Position numbers and translations under genes: made by a program. Shown here piece by piece: positions 17,311 through 24,790 of a DNA stretch of 64,000 nucleotides (position 1 is its first letter; each line of letters starts with the position of its first letter). The notes under the pieces are model-generated. The model was not told the DNA's origin, ran no database searches, and was given only the letters and a program-made list of their open reading frames with translations. The DNA lies in NCBI GenBank assembly GCA_035532415.1, contig DATKRB010000018.1, positions 1 through 64,000 of the forward strand. The letters are read 5' to 3'. Origin of the DNA: DATKRB01 sp035532415 (GTDB lineage: Bacteria; Actinomycetota; Acidimicrobiia; Acidimicrobiales; RAAP-2).

Positions 17311-18770
17311 CCGGGCCCGGTGGCGCCGGCCTGCCGCCCGGTGACCTGACGATCGCCAACGTCGAGGTGGACGGCTGCCCCGGGTCGACGGTCCGGATCG
17401 AGGCGGGGCGGATCGTGCAGGTCGACCGGGGGGGGACCGGTGGGGGACCTCGCGCCCCGCGGCGGGGCGAGGAGATGGTCGAAGGGCACGGGGGTGCCGT
17501 GCTCGCCGGCCTGCGCGACCATCACCTCCACCTGTGGAGCATGGCGGCCCGCCGTTCGTCGGTGCCGTGCGGGCCGCCCGAGGTGACCACGACCGCGGGT
17601 CTCCGCAACGCGTTGCGGGCGGGAGCCCGGGGAGCGCTCCCCGGCGGGTGGGTGCGCGGCTACGGGTACGACGAGTCGGTCGCCGGTCCCCTGACCGCCG
17701 CCGCCCTCGACGTCCTGCTCGGGCCGGATTCGGATCGTCCGGTCCGGGTGCAGCACCGGAGCGGCCATGCCTGGGTGCTCAACGGCCGGGCGCTGCGCGA
17801 GCTCGGCATCGACCGCCTCGGTCACCCGGGCGTCGAGCGTTCCCCGGACGGCAGCCCGACGGGCGTGCTCTTCGACCTCGACGCCTTCGTGCGGGACGGC
17901 TCCGACGCACCCGAAGCGTCGGCCCTGGGTCCGGTCGGGGAGACCCTGGCCGGCTACGGGGTGACGGGCGTCACCGATGCGTCCCCCGGCAACGGCCCGG
18001 CCGAGCTCGAGCTGGTCGAGGCGGCGCGGCGCGGCGGCCACCTCGCCCAGCGGGTCCTGCTCCTCGGCGGGTCGGACCTGCCGGCGCGGCATTCGGGCCC
18101 GGTGCGGACCGGCCAGGTGAAGGTGATGCTGATCGAGCGCGATCTCCCGCCCTACGACGAGCTCGTCGCCACCATCCGCGGAGCCGGGGCCCGGGGGGTG
18201 GCGGTGCACTGCGTCACCCGGGAGACGGTGGTGCTGGCCGCGTCGGCCCTGGCGGCGGCGGGCGGGGGCCCCCACCGCCTCGAGCACGCGAGCGTGGCCC
18301 CTCCCGAGGTGGTGGACCTGGTCCGGGCCTGCGGGGCGACGGTGGTGACCCAACCGGGGTTCGCGGAGGCGTCCGGCGATCGTTACCTGCGGGAGGTGGA
18401 ACCGCGGGACGTCCCCTGGCTGTACCGCCTCCGGGCGTGGGTGCGGGCGGGCGTCCCCCTCGCCGCCGGGAGCGACGCGCCCTTCGGTCCGGCCGACCCC
18501 TGGGTCGGCATCCGCGCCGCCGTCCACCGCCGGACGGCGGGCGGGCGACCGTTGGGCCCCGACGAGCGGCTCAGCCCCGAGGAGGCCCTGGGCCTCTACC
18601 AGGCGACGCTGACGGACCCCGGAGGCCTGCCGCAACGCGTGGTGCCCGGGGCGCCCGCCGACCTCTGCCTGCTGGGCGCTCCGTGGCACCAGGCCCGTCA
18701 CGAGCTCGACAGCGCGCTGGTGCGGGCGACCGTGACGGAGGGTCGGGTCATCTGGCGGCACCCGGGGTAG
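17307..18770 (+). CDS. Amidohydrolase family 3 (YtcJ-like) protein
   Basis: A 487-residue metal-dependent hydrolase. The N-terminal beta sandwich is followed by GLRDHHLHLW, whose His-x-His binds metal. QHRSGHAWVLN is typical of YtcJ-like proteins, and RLEHASV and AAGSDAPFGPADPW give further ligands (His and the Asp of GSD). The C-terminal strand PADLCLLGAP closes the sandwich. Such enzymes hydrolyse N-acyl or cyclic amide substrates in the cytoplasm. The GTGA overlap with the CaiB-type gene indicates a two-gene operon, possibly degrading one acyl compound. The substrate is not known. Confidence 0.87.
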   Translation: MTGPGGAGLPPGDLTIANVEVDGCPGSTVRIEAGRIVQVDRGGTGGGPRAPRRGEEMVEGHGGAVLAGLRDHHLHLWSMAARRSSVPCGPPEVTTTAGLRNALRAGARGALPGGWVRGYGYDESVAGPLTAAALDVLLGPDSDRPVRVQHRSGHAWVLNGRALRELGIDRLGHPGVERSPDGSPTGVLFDLDAFVRDGSDAPEASALGPVGETLAGYGVTGVTDASPGNGPAELELVEAARRGGHLAQRVLLLGGSDLPARHSGPVRTGQVKVMLIERDLPPYDELVATIRGAGARGVAVHCVTRETVVLAASALAAAGGGPHRLEHASVAPPEVVDLVRACGATVVTQPGFAEASGDRYLREVEPRDVPWLYRLRAWVRAGVPLAAGSDAPFGPADPWVGIRAAVHRRTAGGRPLGPDERLSPEEALGLYQATLTDPGGLPQRVVPGAPADLCLLGAPWHQARHELDSALVRATVTEGRVIWRHPG

Positions 18771-18826
18771 TCCCCGGTCGGTAAGGCGCGAGCCCGGTCG
18801 GTACAGTGGTCTCGGGTCGGCACCAC

Positions 18827-18860
18827 CTTGCGGCCGCGGTACCCCCCGTGCGGCCGCAAG
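18827..18860. terminator. Perfect 11-bp hairpin between convergent genes
   Basis: CTTGCGGCCGC (18827-18837) and GCGGCCGCAAG (18850-18860) form a perfect stem with a 12-nt loop, midway between the amidohydrolase stop and the stop of the opposite-strand gene. Lacking T-runs, it fits a GC-rich actinobacterial terminator acting in both directions. Confidence 0.6.
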
Positions 18861-18881
18861 TCGTGTCGGCCCAGGGGCGGA

Positions 18882-19739
18882 TCAGCTCAGGCGGTCGAGC
18901 AGGAACCCCGAGGGGCTCTCGAACTCGAGCTCCCAGGGGCCGTCGCGAACGCTCTCGACGTCGAGCCCGGTGGGCACGAGCACCGGGTTGACGACGTTGC
19001 CCTCGGTCATCGCGATGGGGAGCTTGGCCACCCAGGTCTCGGTCGAGGACCCCGCCGGGGTGCCCGAGCCGTTCAGGCCGGGCCCACCCTGGTCGCCGGC
19101 GGCCACCTCGAAGACCCCGACGGTGGTGGGTGTGGCGTTCGACAGTCCCGCGTCGGCGACCCACGGGACCGGGACGTCACAGCGGAAGACGATGCTCGAT
19201 CCCGGCCGGCACTGGCGCTCGAGGATGCCCACCCAGACCTCCGGGAGCCCGACGACGACGCCCCGGCGGCCGTCGGTCACGGCGGCCCAGTCGCCGACCA
19301 CGCCCCGGGTGCTCGTCACGACGAAGTGCCGATCACCCCCGAAATTGAGGGTCTTCGCCGGCATGGTCCACGGGAGGAGGAAGAGCCGCACCACCCCGGG
19401 CCCCGCGGCCACCCGGACCGGTCGCCCGTCGGACTTCATGGGCCGCAGGCCCATGACCAGGTACTCCTCCGCTGCGACCGTGGACGACTCGGGATCCGGT
19501 TCGTCATGATCGATGACCCACGGATCGGCCCGATGGACGGTGAACGCCCGGCCGTCGTCGGTGGAGAGCGCCCCGACGAGATCGTGGAGCCCTTCGGCCT
19601 TCTGCTGAAGGACCACCTGGGGAAGGCGGCGGTGACCGGCACGGATCACCTCCCGGCCCGCCGTGTCGGCGGAAAATTCGAACCGCCCCGACTCGAGGAC
19701 CGCCGATTCGAGCGGGGTCCTGGGCGTGTACGTGATCAT
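18882..19739 (-). CDS. Unrecognised conserved-looking protein
   Basis: A 285-residue soluble protein that I do not recognise. It has no signal peptide or membrane helix and one internal cysteine pair (ERQCRPG and VFRCDVP, about 11 residues apart). Blocks look ordered and beta-rich: LNFGGDRHFVVTSTRGVVG, GRRGVVVGLPEVWVG and VNPVLVPTGLDVESV. Codon use matches its neighbours and no stop interrupts it, so it is very likely a real gene. Start ATG at 19739 was chosen over an upstream in-frame extension because AAGGG lies before it. It is divergent from an amino-acid permease with a 307-bp gap. No function is proposed. Confidence 0.7.
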   Translation of the reverse strand: MITYTPRTPLESAVLESGRFEFSADTAGREVIRAGHRRLPQVVLQQKAEGLHDLVGALSTDDGRAFTVHRADPWVIDHDEPDPESSTVAAEEYLVMGLRPMKSDGRPVRVAAGPGVVRLFLLPWTMPAKTLNFGGDRHFVVTSTRGVVGDWAAVTDGRRGVVVGLPEVWVGILERQCRPGSSIVFRCDVPVPWVADAGLSNATPTTVGVFEVAAGDQGGPGLNGSGTPAGSSTETWVAKLPIAMTEGNVVNPVLVPTGLDVESVRDGPWELEFESPSGFLLDRLS

Positions 19740-20046
19740 GGCCGATCGCCCTTCCCTGTGGTACTGCTCTCTCTCACCGTCCCGACGCATGGCGGCGGTC
19801 CCTCCGCGCGCTCACTGTCGGCATTCACTATCCCAGGCCCACGACTTTTTTACTAGTGAGGAGCCCAGAAGGGCCCCCCCATACCCTCCGCGCCGGAATT
19901 AGTCGCCTCATGCGTCCGGCCCATCTCTTTCGGCGAGGATCGCGAGCTCCACGGCGGAGTCAGCAGGCTTTCGATCGGAAATCGAGTGCATCCGGCAGGG
20001 TCAAGGGTTAACGTCGTCACCACATCGGCCTTGGGGGAGGGAAGCG
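19740..20046. other. 307-bp divergent intergenic region
   Basis: Between the unrecognised gene and the APC permease. It is locally AT-rich near 19842-19857 (a run of six T followed by ACTAGT) and has GTTAAC at about 20006-20011, 36 bp before the permease start. These could be promoter parts, but I cannot pair a -35 with a -10 with confidence. GGGGGAGGGAAG near 20034-20045 is the permease ribosome site. Confidence 0.45.
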
Positions 20047-21687
20047 ATGGCGCAGGCGCTCGAGGGCGGTGGTGGGGTCGTCCTCTCGGAGGCGGAGGGC
20101 CGGATCCCGGGCCAGAAGGGGCTCAAGGCGGGCGCGCTCGGCCTGATCTCGAGCACCGTGGTGGGGGTCGCATCGACCGCCCCTGCCTACAGCCTGGCGG
20201 CCACCATCGGGTTCGTGGTCGTCCTCATCGGGCCGAGGACTCCGATCGTCACCATCCTGGCGTTCGTCCCGATGCTGCTGATCTCCTTCGGCTACAACGA
20301 GCTGAACAAGGCCGATCCCGACTGCGGCACCACCTTCACCTGGGCGGCCCGGGCGTTCGGGCCCCGCACCGGCTGGATGGGTGGCTGGGCCATCGTCGCG
20401 GCCGACGTGCTGGTGATGGCGAGCCTGGCCCAGATCGCCGGCCAGTACCTGTTCCTGCTCTTCAACGCCGACGGGATCGGGAGCAATGCGAGCAGCGGAT
20501 GGGTGCTGCTGGTCGGGATCCTCTGGATCGTGGCCATGACCTACATCTGCTACGTCGGGATAGAGCTCTCGGCGAACTTTCAGAAGGTCCTGCTCGGGGT
20601 GGAGCTGACCATGCTGATCGTGCTGTCGGTCGTGGCCCTGGTGAAGGTGGGGAACGGCACTGCGCCCCCCGGCCACCTCACCCCGTCGTGGTCGTGGTTC
20701 AACCCCTTCGACGTCCCGTTCAAGGACTTCGTCGACGGGTTGACCCTGATGCTCTTCATCTACTGGGGATGGGACACCGCGGTGTCGATCAACGAGGAGA
20801 CGAGGGACCCGAACAAGATCCCGGGCCAGGCGGCGGTGCTCTCCACCGTCGTGCTGCTGGCCACCTACGCGCTCGTCGTCGTGTCCGTGCAGTCCTTCGC
20901 CGGCCTCGGCACCAAGGGCATCGGTCTCGGGAACACCGCCCACCAGGGTGACGTGCTGTCGGTGCTCGGCAACTCGGTCTTCGGCTCGTCGGGCTTCGGG
21001 AGCTTCCTGACCCACCTGCTGTTGCTGATGGTCCTCAGCTCGGCCGCCGCCTCCACCCAGACGACCATCCTGCCGACTGCCCGCACGACGCTCTCGATGG
21101 CGGTCTACAAGGCGATCCCCACCTCGTTCGGCAAGGTCCACCGCCGGCATCTGACCCCCACCGTGTCGACGTTGGCCATGGGCGGGGTGTCGATCGTCCT
21201 GTACGTGATCATGAACCACATTTCGGCCGGGACGGTGATCGCGGACTCGGTGTCGGCGCTGGCGGTGATGGTCGCCTTCTACTACGGGCTGACGGGCGTC
21301 GCGTGCTTCTGGTACTACCGCCGGACGTTGACCGACGGCACCCGGAACCTCGTCATGCGGGGGATCCTGCCGTTGCTGGGATGGGCGATCATGTGGTCCA
21401 TCGGGGGGTACTCCCTGGTGCAGGACTGGGGAACGGGCAGCAGCTACACGTCGTGGACGGTCCCGGGGGTGCACTGGCACATCGGTGGCGTCTTCCTGAT
21501 CGACATCGGGGCCCTGCTGCTCGGGGTCGTGCTGATGCTCGTCTACTCGGGCCTGCGGCCGCCGTACTTCCGGGGCGAGGTGCTCAACGAGGACACCCCG
21601 ACGCTGGTGCCCGAGGACGTGTACGCCACGGACACGGGACTTCCCGACCTCCACCGTGACCCGCGGGGCCTCCCGGCCGACGGATGA
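20047..21687 (+). CDS. APC-superfamily amino acid/polyamine permease
   Basis: A 546-residue transporter with about 12-13 transmembrane segments. The first helix motif STVVGVASTAPAYSLAA is typical for actinobacterial APC permeases that take up amino acids or amines. DPDCGTTFTWAARAFGP and IYWGWDTAVSINEET are conserved loop and helix-6 regions. The cytoplasmic C-terminus is acidic. A strong ribosome site precedes the ATG. The polyamine/GABA genes at 29.5-35.7 kb could use such a permease, but they are 8 kb away and there is no direct link. Confidence 0.88.
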   Translation: MAQALEGGGGVVLSEAEGRIPGQKGLKAGALGLISSTVVGVASTAPAYSLAATIGFVVVLIGPRTPIVTILAFVPMLLISFGYNELNKADPDCGTTFTWAARAFGPRTGWMGGWAIVAADVLVMASLAQIAGQYLFLLFNADGIGSNASSGWVLLVGILWIVAMTYICYVGIELSANFQKVLLGVELTMLIVLSVVALVKVGNGTAPPGHLTPSWSWFNPFDVPFKDFVDGLTLMLFIYWGWDTAVSINEETRDPNKIPGQAAVLSTVVLLATYALVVVSVQSFAGLGTKGIGLGNTAHQGDVLSVLGNSVFGSSGFGSFLTHLLLLMVLSSAAASTQTTILPTARTTLSMAVYKAIPTSFGKVHRRHLTPTVSTLAMGGVSIVLYVIMNHISAGTVIADSVSALAVMVAFYYGLTGVACFWYYRRTLTDGTRNLVMRGILPLLGWAIMWSIGGYSLVQDWGTGSSYTSWTVPGVHWHIGGVFLIDIGALLLGVVLMLVYSGLRPPYFRGEVLNEDTPTLVPEDVYATDTGLPDLHRDPRGLPADG

Positions 21688-21763
21688 CAGGGGTGGTGTT
21701 ACGATTAGAGAACCGGTGTAGTCGAAATCGTCGAGTGCGCCGACGACGGAGCGGGGGGGTGCC

Positions 21764-22984
21764 ATGACCGACGTCTCGGCCGAGGATACGGCCAGGATGT
21801 ACATGACCATGACCGCCTGGGACGACGTGCCCGATGCGGTGGCGGCCCGGGCGACCGCCGAACCCCAGGCGATGTACGTCGACGCGGCCGAGCGCTGCCC
21901 GGTGATCCGCCACGCCAACGGGTTGGTCACCCTGCTGAAGATGGACGACGTCCTGTTCGTCAACAAGAACCGGGCGGTGGAGCAGGCATCGAAGTTCCTG
22001 GGCAGCAACCGCCCCGCCATCCCGCTCGGTCTCGACGGGCCCGAGCACACGAAGTACCGCCGCCTCCTCGACCCGGTGTTCACGGCCAGGCGGGTGGCCC
22101 CGCTCGCCGGGCAGGTGCGGGCGCTGGCCAACACGATGATCGACGAGTTCATCCACCGGCACGAGGTCGATGCCTATCGGGAGTGGTGCGAGCCGCTCCC
22201 CTCGCAGATCTTCCTCTCCATCATGGGCCTCCCGATGGAGGACCTCCCGGGGTTCCTGCACTTCAAGGAGCTCACTCTCGGCAACGAGAGCCTCCAGCGC
22301 GCGACCCCGGAGGAGGCGGCCGCCAGGCGGGCCGAAGCGGTCGAGTGGATTCAGGGGTACTTCGACCGGTCGCTCGACGAGCGGGAGGCACGGGGGGAGC
22401 CGGGTGACGACATGCTGGGCTGGCTCCTCACCTCCGAGGCCGGCGGCGAGCGGCTCACCCGCGAGAACATCCACGACATCCTGGGCCTGCTGATCATCGC
22501 CGGCCTCGACACGGTGGCCGCCTCGCTGACCTGCTTCCTGAGCTACTTCGCCCGCCACCCCGACCAGCGGGCGAAGCTGGTGGCCGATCCGTCCGGCTGG
22601 CCGAGCGCCGTCGAGGAGCTGATGCGCTTTGAGGCACCGGTGACCGACGGCGGCCGGATCGCTCTTGAGGACCTCGAGCTCCCGAGTGGGGAGACCGTGG
22701 CTGCGGGCACGGTCCTGGGGGTGTCGTGGTCGGCGGCCAACCTCGACCCCAAGCACTTCCCCGACCCCCTGGTCGTCGACCTCGGCCGGGCGCCCAATCC
22801 CCACATCGGGTTCGCCAGTGGGTTCCACCGGTGCCTTGGCTCCCACCTGGCCCGGATGGAGATGGTGGTCGCTCTCGAGGTCTGGCACGCCCGGATCCCG
22901 GACTATCGGATCAAGCCCGGCACGGAGCTCGTCTACAGCGGCAATCCCAGGGCGCCCCACAACTTCCCTCTGGTCTGGGACTGA
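21764..22984 (+). CDS. Cytochrome P450
   Basis: A 406-residue bacterial class I P450. The heme-thiolate Cys357 lies in FASGFHRCLG, the I-helix motif is IAGLDTVAA, and EELMRFEAP is the ExxR-like helix K. GLDGPEHTKYRRLLDPVF is the conserved C-helix region. It needs a ferredoxin and a reductase from elsewhere; neither gene is adjacent. The gene begins 76 bp after the permease with GGAGCGGGGG upstream of the ATG, and ends convergent with a short-chain dehydrogenase. The substrate cannot be read from sequence; steroid, fatty-acid or terpene oxidation are all possible. Confidence 0.93.
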   Translation: MTDVSAEDTARMYMTMTAWDDVPDAVAARATAEPQAMYVDAAERCPVIRHANGLVTLLKMDDVLFVNKNRAVEQASKFLGSNRPAIPLGLDGPEHTKYRRLLDPVFTARRVAPLAGQVRALANTMIDEFIHRHEVDAYREWCEPLPSQIFLSIMGLPMEDLPGFLHFKELTLGNESLQRATPEEAAARRAEAVEWIQGYFDRSLDEREARGEPGDDMLGWLLTSEAGGERLTRENIHDILGLLIIAGLDTVAASLTCFLSYFARHPDQRAKLVADPSGWPSAVEELMRFEAPVTDGGRIALEDLELPSGETVAAGTVLGVSWSAANLDPKHFPDPLVVDLGRAPNPHIGFASGFHRCLGSHLARMEMVVALEVWHARIPDYRIKPGTELVYSGNPRAPHNFPLVWD

Positions 22985-22994
22985 CCGGGTCGGG

Positions 22995-23807
22995 TCAACC
23001 GCCGGGGGACGTCGGCAGCACGAAGGTCGGCTCCGGAAGCGCGCCGAGCCTCCGGAGGTCCTTCAGCCCGAGGATCCGCCCGGAGGGAACCGACGGTTCC
23101 TGGGCGGCCAACCATGCGATCGCCTCGCCGATCTCGCGCGGGGTGCTCAGCGGCGTGCCGCGAGCGGTCACACCGATCGAACCGGACACCAGAAGGTAGG
23201 CCTCGGTCGGGATCCCCTCGTCGATGCGCACGACGTCAAAGCCCACTCCGGACGGCCCGTGGTCCGCCCCGAACCCGACGGTGATCCGCTCGAGAGCCGC
23301 TTTGGTGGCGGCGTAGGGAAGTTGCCCTGGGACATGGGTGGCGGAGGCCCCCGACGATATGTTGATCACCCGTCCCGCACCGCGCTCGATCATCCCCGGG
23401 ACGAACGCCTGACAGAGCATGAGCGGGCCCAGCACGTTGACTTTCCACGAGGTCTGCCATCGGGACAGCGGCGTGAGGACCGCCGGGCCGAAGTCGGTGC
23501 TGTAGGCCGCGTTGTTCACCAGGATGTCGCAACGACCGAAACGGTCGATGGTGCGGTCGGCGACCTCGCGGGCACCCTCCTCGGACGAGACGTCGGCCAC
23601 CACCTCCACCACCTCCACGGCGTCCGCGGTCCGCGTGCGGAGCATCGCTCCGACCTCCTCGATCGTGCCGGGCAGCAGTCGGTGGGGGCGCGCGTCATGG
23701 CTGCGTCCTACGATCACGACCGATGCACCCCTGGCCGCGAGGGCCAGAGCCGTCTCGCGACCGATCCCCCTGGTCGCTCCGGTCACCACCGCCACCCGGC
23801 CGGCCAT
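22995..23807 (-). CDS. Short-chain dehydrogenase/reductase (SDR)
   Basis: A 270-residue classical SDR. TGATRGIG is the dinucleotide motif and VNNAA the structural Asn motif. The catalytic Ser lies in NISSGAS and the Tyr/Lys in YAATK. The start ATG at 23807 has GGGAGAGGA about 11 nt upstream, and GTG at 23834 is an alternative. The longer loop after the first helix (residues 30-60) resembles actinobacterial SDRs of alcohol or steroid metabolism. It is convergent with the P450 by 10 bp, which may link the two functionally. Confidence 0.87.
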   Translation of the reverse strand: MAGRVAVVTGATRGIGRETALALAARGASVVIVGRSHDARPHRLLPGTIEEVGAMLRTRTADAVEVVEVVADVSSEEGAREVADRTIDRFGRCDILVNNAAYSTDFGPAVLTPLSRWQTSWKVNVLGPLMLCQAFVPGMIERGAGRVINISSGASATHVPGQLPYAATKAALERITVGFGADHGPSGVGFDVVRIDEGIPTEAYLLVSGSIGVTARGTPLSTPREIGEAIAWLAAQEPSVPSGRILGLKDLRRLGALPEPTFVLPTSPGG

Positions 23808-23972
23808 CGGCCCGGCGTCCTCTCCCGTGACCACGGATCCTCACCCCCCGGGACCGGGCTCGTCCCCCCTGTCGCCACCCCTGTCCCATCGCCGAAGTCC
23901 GGTCCCGAACCGCGGTTCGTCCCCCAAGCTACGAGCTGACGCGGCCGGGGCGACGGATCTCGGGGCACTGGT

Positions 23973-23992
23973 TATAGTACGAACGTATGTTC
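23973..23992 (+). promoter_or_regulatory. SOS promoter: -10 box and LexA box of imuA-imuB-dnaE2
   Basis: TATAGT at 23973-23978 is a good -10 hexamer. It is followed at 23981-23992 by GAAC-GTAT-GTTC, a perfect match to the actinobacterial LexA consensus GAACNNNNGTTC. The operator covers the expected transcription start, so LexA would block initiation until DNA damage induces its self-cleavage. An in-frame ATG at 23987 lies inside the operator and is probably not used. Confidence 0.88.
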
Positions 23993-24034
23993 GCTTCAGA
24001 CGAGGGAACCGGCCCTGCCGGGGAGAGGCGGCGC

Positions 24035-24784
24035 ATGAAGCGGCCGCAGCTCCCCCCGGACCTCGCCGCCCGGGCCCGGCCGGTATCGACCGCCGCGGTC
24101 CGGCTGCTCCCGCTCTCCGCTCCGCTCGGCCCCTTGTTCCCCGACGGTGCGCTGCGGCGGGGCACCACCACGGTGGTCACCGGGGTGCCCGGCCTGGGCG
24201 CCACCACCCTCGCCCTCGCCCTGTTGGCCGCCCCGTCCACCAGCGGGAGCTGGTGCGGGATCGTCGGGCTGGCCGATCCCGGAGTGGCCGCCATGGCCGA
24301 GCTCGGGATCGACCTGAGTCGCGTGGTGCTCGTTCCACGCCCCCGGGGGGGATGGGCGGAGGCGGTCGGGGAGCTGTTGGGGGGTGTGGACGTCCTACTG
24401 GTGCGACCGCCCGGCAGCTGCCGGGCGCCTCTGGCCCGCCGGCTGGCGGCCCGTTCCCGTGAGCGTCGGACGGCGCTGGTGGTCCTGGTCGACCGGGTGG
24501 GGGACTGGCCCGAGGCCCCCGACCTCGTCCTGAGGGCTGCCGCGGCCTCGTGGCGCGGCGTGGGCAGGGGGCACGGGTACCTGCGGGGCCGGCTCGCCGA
24601 GGTGCAGGTGGTCGGCCGCCGGTCGGCGGACCGGACCACCTCGTGCAGGCTCTGGCTCCCGTCGGGCACGGGTTGCGTCGCTGCTGTCGCCGCGCCCGCG
24701 CCCGCCGATCCCGAGCCCGCGCCAGCGCCCGAACCGGATACAGCGCCGGAGAGGGTCGCCGGCGCTGTATCCGGGGTGGGGTGA
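24035..24784 (+). CDS. imuA: ImuA-type mutasome protein
   Basis: A 249-residue RecA-fold-like protein, first gene of the damage-inducible mutagenesis cassette, whose products recruit ImuB and DnaE2 to damaged DNA. TTVVTGVPGLGATTLALALL marks the P-loop position, but the Walker lysine is replaced (GLGATT), so ATP binding may be lost. The C-terminus is a Pro/Ala/Glu repeat tail. I chose the ATG at 24035 because GGGGAGAGG lies 6 nt before it; the upstream ATG falls in the LexA box. A 16-bp inverted repeat covers its last codons, and imuB begins 6 bp after the stop. The assignment rests largely on context. Confidence 0.8.
   Translation: MKRPQLPPDLAARARPVSTAAVRLLPLSAPLGPLFPDGALRRGTTTVVTGVPGLGATTLALALLAAPSTSGSWCGIVGLADPGVAAMAELGIDLSRVVLVPRPRGGWAEAVGELLGGVDVLLVRPPGSCRAPLARRLAARSRERRTALVVLVDRVGDWPEAPDLVLRAAAASWRGVGRGHGYLRGRLAEVQVVGRRSADRTTSCRLWLPSGTGCVAAVAAPAPADPEPAPAPEPDTAPERVAGAVSGVG
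24734..24774. repeat. Perfect 16-bp inverted repeat at imuA/imuB junction
   Basis: CCGGATACAGCGCCGG (24734-24749) and CCGGCGCTGTATCCGG (24759-24774) are exact reverse complements with a 9-nt loop. The right arm ends 8 nt before the imuA stop codon and 16 nt before the imuB start. The RNA hairpin would be very stable and could limit or pause transcription into imuB-dnaE2, or hide the imuB ribosome site. Confidence 0.85.
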
Positions 24785-24790
24785 GAGGGG

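Noticed and set aside
15891..18761. A 956-codon open frame on the minus strand
   Set aside because: Opposite the CaiB-type and amidohydrolase genes; composition is Arg/Pro/Gly/Ser only, with no recognisable fold.
20017..22152. A 711-codon open frame on the minus strand
   Set aside because: It lies fully under the APC permease and P450 genes, is Arg/Gly/Asp/His-rich without domains, and reflects GC-rich codon shadows.
23987..24034. ATG at 23987 as the imuA start
   Set aside because: It lies within the LexA operator and 9 bp after the -10 box, with no ribosome site; 24035 fits better.
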